Shown here one piece after another: positions 49,001 to 60,700 of a DNA stretch of 64,000 bases; position 1 is the first letter of the stretch, and each line of letters starts with the position of its first letter. Made by a program: the position numbers and the translations under genes. This stretch comes from Bilabrum cf. latius (lineage: Eukaryota; Bigyra: Bicosoecida; Bigyra; Bicosoecida), in contig OZ237772.1 of NCBI GenBank assembly GCA_965178125.1, positions 310,001-374,000 of the forward strand, given 5' to 3'. The notes below the pieces were generated by a model. The model made no database searches, was not told where the DNA came from, and saw only the letters and a list, made by a program, of their open reading frames with translations.

Positions 49001-50436
49001 GTCCATAGGACGCCGACATAGCGGCCACGTACGCAGTTGCTGCGGCAGCCGCTGACAAAGCAGAGAATACCGTGTCTACTGCAGGTGGCCCATCGGGCCT
49101 AGCCTGGGAACAGCGCGTTCGCATCGGGGCTGGCATGTATCCGTTGAGAGCGGCGCTGCTCCGGTGGATCTGCGACGTGCCGGTTGCAACCGGTGCATCG
49201 CCAGCCCCCGTGGCAATGTGCCTCCTGCTCCTGCAGTCGCCCATGGCCGTGCAGCGGCTGCGTGTAGCGAGTGCGCTGGGCCAGGGACTGGTGGTGACCC
49301 CGCTGGGAAGGTCGGCAACGAACCTTCACCGCAGGGTTCGGCAGCTGGGCGAGCCAGAGAATGCAGCCGCCTCTTCGTCGCGCCCTGCGCCCGAAGCGGA
49401 CGCAGGACCTGGGTCTTCGCTGTTCCGGTTTAGCAGGTCGGATCGGATGGCCCTGCGGCACGCGGCCGCCTCGGCCCCCACACCACTCGCTACCCTGTCG
49501 GTCCTGGAGCGGGCGGCTGCTGCTGAGGTTGCAACCGGGGGGGGTGTGCTGTCAGTTGGACTGCCCGAGAGCCTTGCGCGGCGGCTCGACCGGGCCGCCA
49601 GGGGGGCCGTTGGTTCCGCTGTGGCGGCGCCGCGCATCGGCCACCTGCCCGACCTGCAGGCCCTCCTGCGGGAAGGGGCCCAGAGGGTGGCCGGCAGGAG
49701 GAACCCGCTCCGGGGGCTCAGCCGACTGGCAGTGGCCATGGGCGGGGTCAGGGAGGGTGCACCGCACGGTGGTGCAGCTGGTGATGCCCCCATGGTTGGG
49801 GAAGCTCCATCGCAGGGGCATGGACAGGGGCATGGACAGGGGCATGGACGGGGGGAGCAAGCGGGGCCCACGGTGTGGGACGGTTCCCTGCCGCAGCCCG
49901 CGCATGTGGCGGGCCCCGCCTCACTCGTCATCGTGTCTGTGCCTTCTTCGATCCCAGTGGATCCCGCGGTTGCAACCACTGACGACCTGAGACAGGTGGC
50001 GCGGCTGGTGCGGGCCGTGGGCGGCTGCGTGCCCCTGGCCAAACAAGCAAGGGTGCTGGTGGTCGCAAGAGCCGCCGAGAGCCTGGGCGCCGCGGCGGTG
50101 CGGAACATAGGGCCCGGAGGTGCGGAGGCATCACTGGAAGCGTGGGAGGTGCAATCTGCGACCAAGTGGGAGGAGAGGCTGCGGGAGTTGGTCGCAAACG
50201 AGAAGCCGGTGAGGCTGCTGTGTCCCTCTCCTGGCTGCCCCCCCATGGCTCGCATGTCGCTTTCACCGCTGGTGCTGGCGGATGGTACGAGCCCATCCGG
50301 TGAGATAGAGCTTGGTTCGAAATCCACGTTCGGGGTATAGCCGCTGGTGCTCGCCACGAGCGGCCAGGTGTGGCAGGAGCAATTCGTGCTGGCCTGCGTG
50401 CAGCTCTCGGGTAGGGAGGGAGAAATGACCGGATGA
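46002..50436 (+). CDS. Long protein with N-terminal ankyrin-type repeats and low-complexity linkers
   Basis: Exon 1 (46002-46448), intron 46449-46623 (GTAAGA...CGCAG, phase 0), exon 2 (46624-50436, TGA): 1419 residues. Around the splice site the sequence reads VLKASEEGDMETLTARW, then DAHPLLIAVHFL-UAG-PAAVE joined to FLLDRGMSADQ, an ankyrin-like helix-turn-helix with UAG in a helix position. A basic helix (RGHLRAAAEKARLAAYREQL) follows, then about 550 residues rich in Gln, Ser, Gly and Lys/Arg-rich NLS-like patches (RKKRRQ), then a more ordered C-terminal half (LCCVLFALSNHPDAVATDAV; LVIVSVPSSIPVDPAVATTD; RLLCPSPGCPPMARMSLSPL). At least 12 UAGs are crossed. Function not recognised. Another exon may precede ATG 46002, since the frame is open back to 45912. 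Confidence 0.65.
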
Positions 50437-50907
50437 CTGGAAGGTGGCGTTGCCGGATGGACTGCTTGAAGAGGATTGCGAGGGACTCGGTATTGCGTGG
50501 ACTGAAGTGATGTATTGTGAATGGACACGCAGTTGCAGGTGTTCACAATGGTACCTGCCATGGTGGTATACCCGCATGTTGCGGAACGTCTGGAGTTAGC
50601 AGGTCTGGGGTTACAATCAGTAAGACCGGAACTGTAGAAACTGGGATTGATTTGCGTGAAGGCCGACTCATCTTCCCGAGGGTACGCCGAAGATACTGAT
50701 CTCGGCAGTGCTCAAGAAGACACGTACTACAATGTAGTGTAGTTCTGAGTCAGCTTGCAAAAGTTTTTGATTCGATGTAACGTACAAATCAATGTCAGTT
50801 TCGGGGAAACCACCTGCAATGCGCGGTGCCCAGGAATGGTCGTGGCCGATATGCAGTCGTGGCATACAATTCAAGATTAAAAACAGCATAGCGACTTCAG
50901 AATCACC
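50437..50907. other. Intergenic region, no gene seen
   Basis: 471 bp between the ankyrin-type gene and the S49 peptidase. No ORF of coding character, repeat or RNA recognised. Confidence 0.55.
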
Positions 50908-52086
50908 ATGCATGCATCATCTGTATCTAGAAGCACTTTTAGCCGGTTCAGTGCTATGATGGGGGGCATGTTCAGACCAAGAAAGCCCCACGTCGCCGTG
51001 TTGCGGCTCCAAGGGACCATTCGTGCTGGGGCCCGGGGCCAGCAAGGAATTTCTGCAGACCAGACACTCAATATGCTTCACCGTGCCTTTAAGGTTGGCG
51101 GGGGTGGAAGGCGAACGCCTGCCGGCGCGGGAAAGCTGAAGGCTGTGGCTATCGAGATTAACTCTGGCGGCGGCTCTGCTGTGCAGAGCGCAATCATTCA
51201 GCGAGCGATGAAGCGGCTGAGCACGCATCACGACGTACCTATCTATGTTTTTGTGGAAGATGTAGCTGCATCTGGAGGCTATCTGATCGCATGCGGTGCC
51301 GAGGAGATCATTGTCGATCCTAGTTCTGTAGTAGGCAACGTGGGGGTGATTCGTCCCAGCGTCGGCATCCACAAGCTGCTCGACAAGTGGGGCATCGAGA
51401 ATCAAACTCGCACGATGGGAGCACGCAAGGAGATTGGCGCTATCACTCGCCCGGAGACGCCGCAGGAGCAGCAGCGCCTGGACAGCATGCTCCGTCAATT
51501 GCACGTCGAATTCAAGGACATCGTCAAAGAAGCTAGGGGCAAGAAAATCGAAGACTCGCCTCTGCTCCGAGCATTCAGGGCTATTGGCGATGGCAATGAC
51601 AGCCGAGATTCCGTAGATGCGGCAGCTCTTGAGGCCGTTCTCGCCGAACCGAGCAAGGCGGGTCTGTCTGCAGAGGAGGCCGCCGGGCTCCGCTGGGCGA
51701 CCGAAATGACGCACTCGCCCATCGAGGTGGACCACGTGCTTGAGGGTGACGTGTTCGTGGGGCGGCAGGCGGTTAGTTCCGGCTTTGCGGACGGCGTGGG
51801 GCACTTGCGACCAGTAATGCTGGAGAAGCTAGGAGTGGCCAAGGAGGAAGACGCGAGGTTCGTGAAGGTTCCTGCGTGGGGCGGGTGGTTGGGGGGCGGC
51901 TGGGCCGGGGTGGAGGGGGGCGTCTCGTCACAGCTGGGTGGCGGCGGCTGCGTGCTGGGCAGTGTGACGAGTGCGATTGCCGGGATTGGAGAGAGCGTCG
52001 GCAGAGGGGCGGTGGATGCAGCGCTGGCCGCAGCGGAGGAGGAAGAGGCTGCACGGGCGGGCTATGGGGGTAGGCACAGGCTGTGA
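50908..52086 (+). CDS. S49-family (SppA/SohB-like) serine peptidase
   Basis: 392 residues, one exon, ATG to TGA, no UAG. The N terminus (MHASSVSRSTFSRFSAMMGG) is rich in Ser and Arg without acids, suggesting an organelle-targeting peptide. Family features: VAVLRLQGTI, the oxyanion loop EINSGGGS (~84-90), VEDVAASGGYLIACGA with nucleophile Ser122, VVGNVGVI, and the general base Lys about residue 174 in RTMGARKEIGA, aligned with the SohB Tyr-Lys-Arg-Thr-Leu motif. The end of the core is FVGRQAVSSGFADGVG. S49 peptidases cleave signal peptides or membrane-protein fragments within or next to membranes; eukaryotic relatives occur in plastids and mitochondria. A Gly-rich stretch and Ala/Glu helix form the C terminus. 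Both dyad residues are present, so it is probably active. Confidence 0.88.
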   Translation: MHASSVSRSTFSRFSAMMGGMFRPRKPHVAVLRLQGTIRAGARGQQGISADQTLNMLHRAFKVGGGGRRTPAGAGKLKAVAIEINSGGGSAVQSAIIQRAMKRLSTHHDVPIYVFVEDVAASGGYLIACGAEEIIVDPSSVVGNVGVIRPSVGIHKLLDKWGIENQTRTMGARKEIGAITRPETPQEQQRLDSMLRQLHVEFKDIVKEARGKKIEDSPLLRAFRAIGDGNDSRDSVDAAALEAVLAEPSKAGLSAEEAAGLRWATEMTHSPIEVDHVLEGDVFVGRQAVSSGFADGVGHLRPVMLEKLGVAKEEDARFVKVPAWGGWLGGGWAGVEGGVSSQLGGGGCVLGSVTSAIAGIGESVGRGAVDAALAAAEEEEAARAGYGGRHRL

Positions 52087-52433
52087 GAGGTGGGCAGCCT
52101 GAGAGGCTGAAAATAGACTCGGGAGGTGGATGTTTTGGGTGTCCTTGCATCCACTTAGGAATAGGGGCTGCTTGTGTGGATGGGCCGTATGCTATTGGTT
52201 GCACAGAGTCACTTGAGTATGATAAATCATCATGTACTTGTGAGAACTCTTATTTTGTTCTGCTCTTACCCGGCTCTGGTTAAAGCTATGGGGATCGGCT
52301 GCCGCTTCAGGCTCACTGCCAGTGGCAGGCTGACTGCATCTCCTTCTCTTAATCCACCGATGCAACCCGATGATGAAATAAAGAATCACCAACGAATCCA
52401 CCCGAGCCACATGGATGCTGTCAGTGCCACACG
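52087..52433. other. Intergenic region upstream of paralog C, no gene seen
   Basis: 347 bp between the S49 peptidase stop and the paralog C start. It should hold the promoter of C. No distinctive element recognised. Confidence 0.55.
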
Positions 52434-55400
52434 ATGAGAAGTTTTGGGATTTACATGCTGCTATTTTCATGTGCAGCCCTTTGTGATTGCACGATGGATC
52501 GGTCTATCCTAGCAAGCCATCCGAACAGTCACCTACTAATTGGGAGCGAGCTGGCAGATGCACCGGGATATGTTGCAGCGAATGGTAAGGCAGCCATTGA
52601 GGCAGAACTATAAGCTTTGGCATGATGCCAAAACGCTGCATTCAGTTCCAGGTCAGGCTTCCAAGTTCACACCGCAGGATCATGGTACGAGGTTCCTGCA
52701 CCCTCTGCGCTATGCCCGGGGTGCCAGGAGCAGAAATCGCGGCAAATGCGGATTCGCGTTGCGTAGTAGGCAAAATTTCTGGTGCGCAATCCGGACGTTT
52801 CACCGCTCGTTGATCTGCCGTGGGCTGACGCACGTCGAAGCAGAGCGTTCGGCACGCCGAGCCGATGGCTCACCGGGCCACGCATCGGCACACACGAGGA
52901 CCAGTCCAGTGATGGATGCAAGCGTATAGAGTCCATATCGAGCTCCGAGTTTCGCCCCGCCTCTGCCTCGTTTCAGATGGGCCCAATCAAACCAGAGGTA
53001 CGCACATACCAATCTGCTTGGCCTGCCATTGCACCGCCCGTGGCGTCTGCAGAACCGTACACGGTAGAGCACTGGGGCCTGATCATGCAACCGCGAGCAG
53101 AGGGTGTTGGATTCTTTAGCAACCAGATGAAGGCCTGGTCCCGCACGGACAATGGCGTGGCAGCGGGCAAGCGGACCACGTTTTCCGCGGTTGGTACTCC
53201 TGGGTACTTGTGGCCAGTACACAGCTCTCAGATGTCCGTGATTTACCGGTCTGGATCGGTGCAAGAAAGGATTTGTGTCAAGATGTCGACGCTCACCTGC
53301 CCCCGCCGCACGTTTGACCCGGACTGCACCCCCATGGACGAGCCCATCCCCCTCAACGACACGTGCAGGCAGACGGTGCTGTGGCCCAAGACATTCGGCC
53401 GTGGTAGTGACACTATGCAGAGCCTTCCAAATAGAAGTACAAATGGGTCATGTCCTCCCATGTATACCTACACGTGGGACCCCCAAGACAGCCGCCAGCT
53501 ACACCACGGGAGCGCGGCATCTGACCCCCTCGGGTATCCGCAGGGAATCATGACTTGCTCGGCGAGGACAGGAACTAGCGGAGGCGGTATACGACCGGGG
53601 ATTTCTGCTCGTGCGCGATCAGCGGTCTGGAGCTAGATCGTTACCACCGTTTGGCCCCCCGGCACCGTTGCCGTGCTGCCTGTCGGCCCGAATGCAACCG
53701 CTTCAGGTGATGCAGCTAACTACCCCTGGAGGGTTAACAGAGGACACGTGGTCACTGTGGTCAGCAATATCCCCGCAGCAAGCATTTTCAACTCTATTTC
53801 TGACGCGGGGGCAAGCCCAGGCGCGCCCCTAGGAGTGTCGCCGACTGCAGCTAGTTTACATCATTTGACAAGATCCTATGCACCAATGCAGTGCGGGAGG
53901 GCATATACCAGCGTAAGGCGAGCCATTGATGCCCAGCTCGTGTTCCTAGATGACGCCTCCTGCATTGCCTCCAGGTCATGCAGGCCAGACGTGGGATCCT
54001 CCACCAACGCCAGCAGCCCACAGTACAGGCAGGCCGTGGACGAGTACGTGGCATCGGACATCGCTCAGCTGTTTCCCGCGGGCATGGTGGGGTGTGCATT
54101 GTCATACGATCTGAACCGAGAAGATTACAACTCTGACTTGGTGCCAGTGGACATGCCGATCGCACAGAATGGGGCCGGGTTTGTACTTGGCAGCACCGTG
54201 CCTGCCTACTTGATCGAATCAACCTACCATCCTGCAACCCACGGTCGGTGGCAAAATAATTCCCTCGTAGATATACGATCCTGGCGCAGTGCTTCAATCG
54301 CAACGGGGGCATCAACTGATGCGGCTAGTAACGCTTCTATTCGCGATAGTGTCGCCACTCGCGGTGTGGCAAGCATGAGTGTTGGGAGTGGCGTGCCGGA
54401 GTCCGCAACCCCAATCATGAGCACTGGGCTGATCCACGGCCCATACGCCGTGTATCGAGGACCCGTCCCGCACCGTATGCTGCCCCCTTCGCCCAATGTA
54501 TCCTTGCCTCCAGTCAACGGAGGACGGTGGGCATGCGCCCGCACTGCCCCGCAAGGGTACTTCCAGGAGCGCCCCTACTGCCTGGCTATGTGCGATGATC
54601 CCAGCCACATCGCGGTGGATGTGGGTCTCGAGCGGGATGCGGGGCTGGCTGCGGCTGGCATTGGGGCAGGGGCGGTGGGTGCATCACGAGATGGGTGGGC
54701 TCTGGTGGCGAGCCAGGCGCGTCACTGGTACTCGTACTGGCTTGGGTATCCTGGTCTGATGCAGGACGAGAGGCTGTACGGGAACGATCGGCTGGCGCAG
54801 GTGCCTGCTCTTGGGTCTGTGCATCCGGTGGTGAATGGATTGTCTAGCCCTGTGTATCGAAATCTCACTGCGCCAGACGGCAGCTCAATAGGATTGCCGA
54901 GTCCGCAGATGGCATGCATGCCTGACGACGACGATGTGTGGCACCGGTCGTGGTCTCGATCGTCTCGATGGGCACAGCGCTTACCTGTAGGCAGGGGCTA
55001 CGTTGAATTCAACCTGAGCTTCGATGCGGCTGCGTGGCCGGCCGCTGTGCCTCTCCACGATGGCGCACAGGCTCCAGGTCTGAACTGGCCAATTCCGTCG
55101 ACTGTGTAGTTGCAATGGCTCGAAGCAGACGTAGCGATGGATCTAAGCGATTGTGCTAGGAACACCGATGGGTGGGCCGTTCATGTTTCCGCGGTGCACG
55201 TCAAGCCAGCGATGCCGGCTCCCGCAAACTCATCGAGATGCGAGCCAGGACCCAGGAGCAAGGGCTGGTGCCAGATATTGCCGATGACACTCGTTGTGGT
55301 CGCCTCGCCTGTCGTGTTTCCAAACGACACGCAGCATGGCGCGAGCGCGCCATCCTGGGCCAGTCATGAACCTGTCCACCAGACTATGTCTAATTCCGCT

Positions 55401-57575
55401 CCCATGCAACGGATCCTGACCGCAGGCAGCGTGCTGCAGCGAGTGGTGAGGAGGATCAGGGGAGGACCAGATGCTGGGCTGGCCGGCGTGTGGATGCTGG
55501 CCGCAGAACCTGAATCAGTGCATATTACCGTGCAGTTGCCCTGCATTCCGCTCGCCCGTGACCTGGCAGGCTCTGCGTGTGGGTCGGTAGATGGGGCTAT
55601 TTTTCTTCATTTTTTCGATGTTGGTTTGAACCGCGCTGTGGTAGTCTGCTGTACCGTCGCGGTCGCATTGCTGCTGTTTCTATGGTTTCGGTCTGCATGG
55701 CTCGATCATCCAATAAGTGTTGGGTTAATCCGGTTTGTGTTGGGGGCGCTATCGCAAGTGACAGCCTGGATCGCTGGGCTGGGCCTCTTGTAGGTTGAGC
55801 TGTTCGTGCCTGCCGCTGTGCTGCTGGCTTGGCTGACATTCGGGCTCCTTGCTAGGCTAGTAGGAGTACTCGTTAGGGGCGCGGCGGAGCGTGGTGCTTT
55901 GGATGCTAATACAGGACGACTTTCAACCGGGTGCAAGCGTGTAGCTTACGACAGTCCGATGCGGCCCGGCTTAAGGTCACCACAAGCAGGCGTGAATGAG
56001 TCTGATGGTGGTGACTCCGCTCGGCAAGCCTTCAATGGAGTCGAAGCATGCCGTCATTCCAATAATTCAGATTCGAGTATAAGACCAGCTACCACTGCAC
56101 TGCATGCGACCAAGTATTCTTCTGACCTTGGTGGTATCGTAATAGAAGCAGGAGAGGAGCTTGAGGTGGGACACAGCGAAAACGATGATGGTGATGATGA
56201 CACGGGTGAGCTAGCGCGGCGGGGTGACAGCAATGGCATGATGCATGGATCGGTTGCCACCTCAAGAGTAGCTGGTCGGGGGCGCGCCATCCATGGTCCT
56301 TCCGCGGACAGGTCGCAGCTACTACACATGGGAGCCTCGGCACGATCCACACCGGCATAGAGACACATGCGCGAAACGGGGGCAATGGCACGGCAGGTCT
56401 ACGGCGGTGTCCCGGTGCAGCTTGTGCTATCTGACATTCCCAGTGAAACCGAAGACGAGGAAGAGGAAGAGGACGTCAGTGAGGACACTGCAGGGAGTTG
56501 CGACCAGCATGCATTAGAGCAGGCTCAGCATCCAAGTCAACTTGTTGGCGCGACCTCGGATGATTATGCAAATGACTAGGTCTGCCCTCCTAGCAGTAGC
56601 AATCAAGATGTTTCTCTCGGGGCCAGTTTTACGTCTCTCCCGTGCCCCTCCTCTTCCGTCTCCCGCATGGTCGAGCTACGGGACCAAGGCAGCAGGGCCC
56701 CAAGTGGAGACTAGTACGTCCTCGCCAGGAACGTGAGGCCAGAGGGCCACAATGCGCCCGCACAATGGCATGCCCGCACACGGCCTGTTGCAACTGAGGT
56801 GGACGGCCCCGTGCTTCTGCCAGTGGTCGACGATTGTGAAATAGGTTACGGTGGCTACTACCCCCAGCTCTCACCGGTTTGCTAGCACATGGCCGTTGCT
56901 GCCTCGGTGCTATACTGGGGGGCAGGGCAGGACATAGAGACGGCGATGGAAGAGTTGTCAAGGGAGCGACTAGCTGCAGTAGCTGCAGTAGGAATCGGTC
57001 GTTCTGGAGCATCCATGCCTTAGCTTGTCCCGTTCCTACCGTCTGCGGGAGGGCTAGGGAATGGTATGGATGAATCACAGGCCCTGCAGTGGAACGGTCT
57101 CGCTGTGCCAGGCCAGCCGATTCATGCAAGCACGAAACCGGCGGTCGAAGGGAATTCACGGTAGGTATAGGCACCGGTGCCAAAGCCCCATAGGTCCTCT
57201 GGTTCCTCTGGGTGGAACGTGCGCGCAAGAAGACCCAACTCAGGACAAGGGCAGCTGTCTAGCTCCGATTCAGAACGCGTGCGCATGCCATTGGAACAAG
57301 GTCCCGCCATCTACACCTGCCGATGCCCCAGTACCAACATGTGCGCGGCGGATGTGCTTGCGATGCTCGCGATCGTCATGTGGGCCGTTCTTTGTTCCCT
57401 GGGCCAGTGCCCCGTGGGTGCCTGCATGCGTGACCCGGGCGGCGACCTCGCCGCAATGCCACAGGTGCTGCTGTTGTGGGATCGTGCGGCGGTGGTCGGG
57501 GTGGCGATAGCGTCTTGGGGGCTGGGCCATGTGGCTCGCGCCGTCGTTTGTACTGGATGTACCGAGCCTTCCTAA
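52434..57575 (+). CDS. Giant multi-span membrane protein, paralog C
   Basis: Exon 1 is 52434-52584 (151 nt, signal peptide MRSFGIYMLLFSCAALCDCT) and exon 2 is 52678-57575, with a 93-nt phase-1 GT-AG intron; 1682 residues ending in TAA. Blocks: SWYEVP (~51), EPYTVEHWGLIMQP, CPRRTFDPDCTPMDEPIPL (~257), VTTVWPPGTVAVLPVG, FLDDASCIASRSCRPDVG, PVDMPIAQNGAGF, GPYAVYRGPVPHR (~638), RHWYSYWLGYPGL, LAGVWMLAAEPESVHI, three membrane helices (~1022-1118), an acidic/Ser-rich tail, and the last hydrophobic pair (~1604-1678) with MWAVLCSLGQCPVGACMRDP. UAGs at 53634 and 55107 fall where paralogs have Gln codons. Other UAGs (55791, 56358, 56577) lie in the last helix of the cluster and in the tail. Starts the plus-strand array C-D-E. 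Confidence 0.85.
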
Positions 57576-57750
57576 CTAGCGTTTAGTTAAACGCACATTG
57601 GGTATAGCGTAAGGGCTGCAAACTGTCCAGTTGCAACTTGCTCAATCCTTTTGTGACGTGCGCTTCCGGTATGCCGGAGTCTAGCGCCGACACGTCGCGG
57701 CAGGGAGTTCGACCGAGGTTTGGTTGCAATTTGGAAGTAGCAACACCACT

Positions 57751-60700
57751 ATGTATGCTAGTGTCATTATATTATGCATCATTTGTTTTGCTGAGGTAGT
57801 CCTAGTCAGCTCGCACAAGCCGGTAACATTAGGGATGGCTCGATCAATGCCGCAAACTACCAAGTTTTGGTCTGACGCGCCCGGAGAAGCTACAAATGGC
57901 AGGAATCGCTGTAACTGTGAGAAGCGGTTAAACAAATGGTCGTGTATGTAAGTATTCATGCTCAGCAGTTCATCTGTGCTCTGTCACTGATGGCTTTCCT
58001 TGCAGCAACCTGGCTGCTTCAAGATGACCTGTCGGCGCTTGGGATCGCTCCCAATCACGCGAACCGAACCCGTAGGATATTGCAATACAATGATACGAAA
58101 TTAATGAAGTAGAGGTCAAGCTGTTTGCTGGTGGATCACCCATGGCGTGGTATACCAGACTCTCGGGTCCTGCAAGGCTGGCTGCCATTGTATTGGACGG
58201 CCAGTCCAAGACGATCGCCCAATCGCACAGAAGTTGCATCCCATAAACTTTCCTTTGCTGCAATGCCAACCGTGTCTGCGGCGTCATCGCCCTAGCGACC
58301 TATCGTATCTGCAAGATAGATCACGCAATGGCCGAGCATCGCTCCGCCGGTACGCGCGGCTGAGCCGTACACAATAGAGCACTGGGAGCTGTCAACCATG
58401 CCACGGGTGCAAGGATTATCATTACTTACCAACCAGATGCGACTGTGGTCTAGGAGCAACACAGGCACTCCTCCTGGCAGACCTGCCACTCTAGAGGAGG
58501 TTGGAGCTGCTGGTGTCACCGGCTATGTGCAGGCCTCCTCTCAATTGATGATATTGAGGAGGGGGGGCGCAACAATGAACGGGATATGTGCCTCGGTCTC
58601 GATCGTGGACTGCCCCCGCCGCACGTTTGACCTGGACTGCACCCCCATGGACGAGCCCATCCCCCTCAACGACACGTGCAGGCAGACGGTGCTGTGGCCC
58701 AAGACGTTCGGACGTGGTAGCAGTAGTACGCAGAGCCTTCCAAATAGAAGTACAAATGGGTCATGTCCCGCCCCAATCGTGCCTTTTGAAGGCAACATGG
58801 ACGGGTACACTGCATTGCCGCCTGGAAGCAGGGGGGACCCCCGAGGCTGGGTGCATTCCACTGCAACGTGTTCCCCCAGGACCATGGATGGGAGCACGCG
58901 CAACGGCCTCTCTGCAGTCGCAAGAACGGTCGTGTGGACGCAGTCAGTCACGACAATCTGGCCCCCTGGCACCGTTGCCGTGCTGCCCGTGGGCCCGAAT
59001 GCAACCGCTTCAGGGGATGTAGCTGACTACCCGTGGAGGGTAAATAGAGGACACGTTGTGATGACAGTCACGAATGTTCCATCCACTGCAATGTCTCCGA
59101 ACGAGACGATCTCATCGCAATACGGACCACCAAGCTAGTAGAATGGTAGGAGCTCCAGTCACTGGAGGCACAACGGAACTGCCAGCACGCCTGTGCTTGA
59201 TGATGTTGGCAAGCATAACGTGGATGTTGGCAAGCATAACGTGGATGTTGGCAAGCATAACGTGGATGTTGGCAAGCATAACGTGGATGTTGGCAAGCAT
59301 AACGTGGATGTTGGCAAGCATAACGTGGATGTTGGCAAGCATAACGTGGACCAGCGGACGGTATCGTATGCTGCCATGGCTTGCGGGCTGCCTATTTATT
59401 TCGTGCCAGCTGCACCAGATGCCCAGCTCGTGTTCCTTGATGACGCCTCCTGCATCGCCTCCAGGTCATGCAGGCCAGACGTGGGATCCTCCACCAATGC
59501 CAGCAGCCCACAGTACAGGAAGGCCGTGGATGACTACGTGACATCGGACATCGCTCAGCTGTTCCCAACGAGCATGGTAGGGTGCGCGTTATCATACGAT
59601 CTCGATCGGGATGATTACAACTCTGACTTGCTTCCGGTAGACATGCCGATCGCACAGAACGGGGCCGGTTTTTCCTTTGGCTCCGTGATGCACAGCTACT
59701 TGCCAAGCGATGGGTACCCATACACACCCGCAACTAAAGGCAGATGGATGCTTAATGCCACTTCAGGAACTACAATGGGCTTGCCTGGTCTCAAGAATGA
59801 GCCTGTAGTTCGAATTAGCAACCATAGGTCAACGAAGTCAATGGGGTCCTCGCAGACATATGTGCAACCATTGTTGCCTAAAGCCATGATCCACGGCCCA
59901 TATGCCGTGTACCGAGGACCCGTCCCGCACCGCATGCTGCCCCCATCGCCCAATGCCACCCTGCCTCCCATCAGCAGAGGACGGTGGGCATGCGCCCGCA
60001 CTGCCCCGCAAGGGTACTTCCAGGAGCGCCCCTACTGTCTGGCTATGTGCGACGACCCCAGCCACATCGCGGTGGATGTGGGCCTCGAGCGGGATGCGGG
60101 GCTGGCTGTGGCTGGTGTCGGGGCAGGGATGAAGGGTGCATCTCGAGATGGGTGGGCTCTGGTGGCGAGCCAGGCGCGTCACTGGTACTCGTACTGGCTT
60201 GGGTATCCTGGTCTGATGCAGGACGAGAGGCTGTACGGGAACGATCGGCTGGCGCAGGTGCCTGCTCTTGGGTCTGTGCATCCGGTGGTGAATGGATTGT
60301 CTAGCCCTGTGTATCGAAATCTCACTGCGCCGGACGGCAGCTCGATTGGATTGCCTAGTCCGCAGATGGCATGCATGCCTGACGACGACGATGTGTGGCA
60401 CCGGTCGTGGTCTCGATCGTCTCGATGGGCACAGCGCTTACCTGTGAGCAGGGGCTACGTTGAATTCAACCTGAGCTTTGATGCGGCTGCGTGGCCAGCT
60501 GCCGTGCCGCTAAGCACCCGGGGGGCAGCACCAGGTCTCAACTGGCCTGTCCCAACAGAGGCCCAGCTGGAGTGGCTAGAGGATGACATAGAAATGGATG
60601 TGGCTGACATGGTGACGGCAGAGGGTCGGGCGCCTGGCGCTTCTTGCGCTGCTAAGATTATCTAGGTCAAGACGGGAGCATCTATTCCCGCCACTGCGGG

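Noticed and set aside
57751-57954. Paralog D exon 1 extended to the GTAAGT donor near 57949
   Set aside because: That donor leaves the wrong phase for the conserved (S/T)W start of exon 2 and leads to a TGA at once; the GC donor at 57899 preserves length and phase.
59205-59351. CRISPR-like array
   Set aside because: The 21-bp units are contiguous with no spacers, stay in frame and encode VGKHNVD within a conserved gene.
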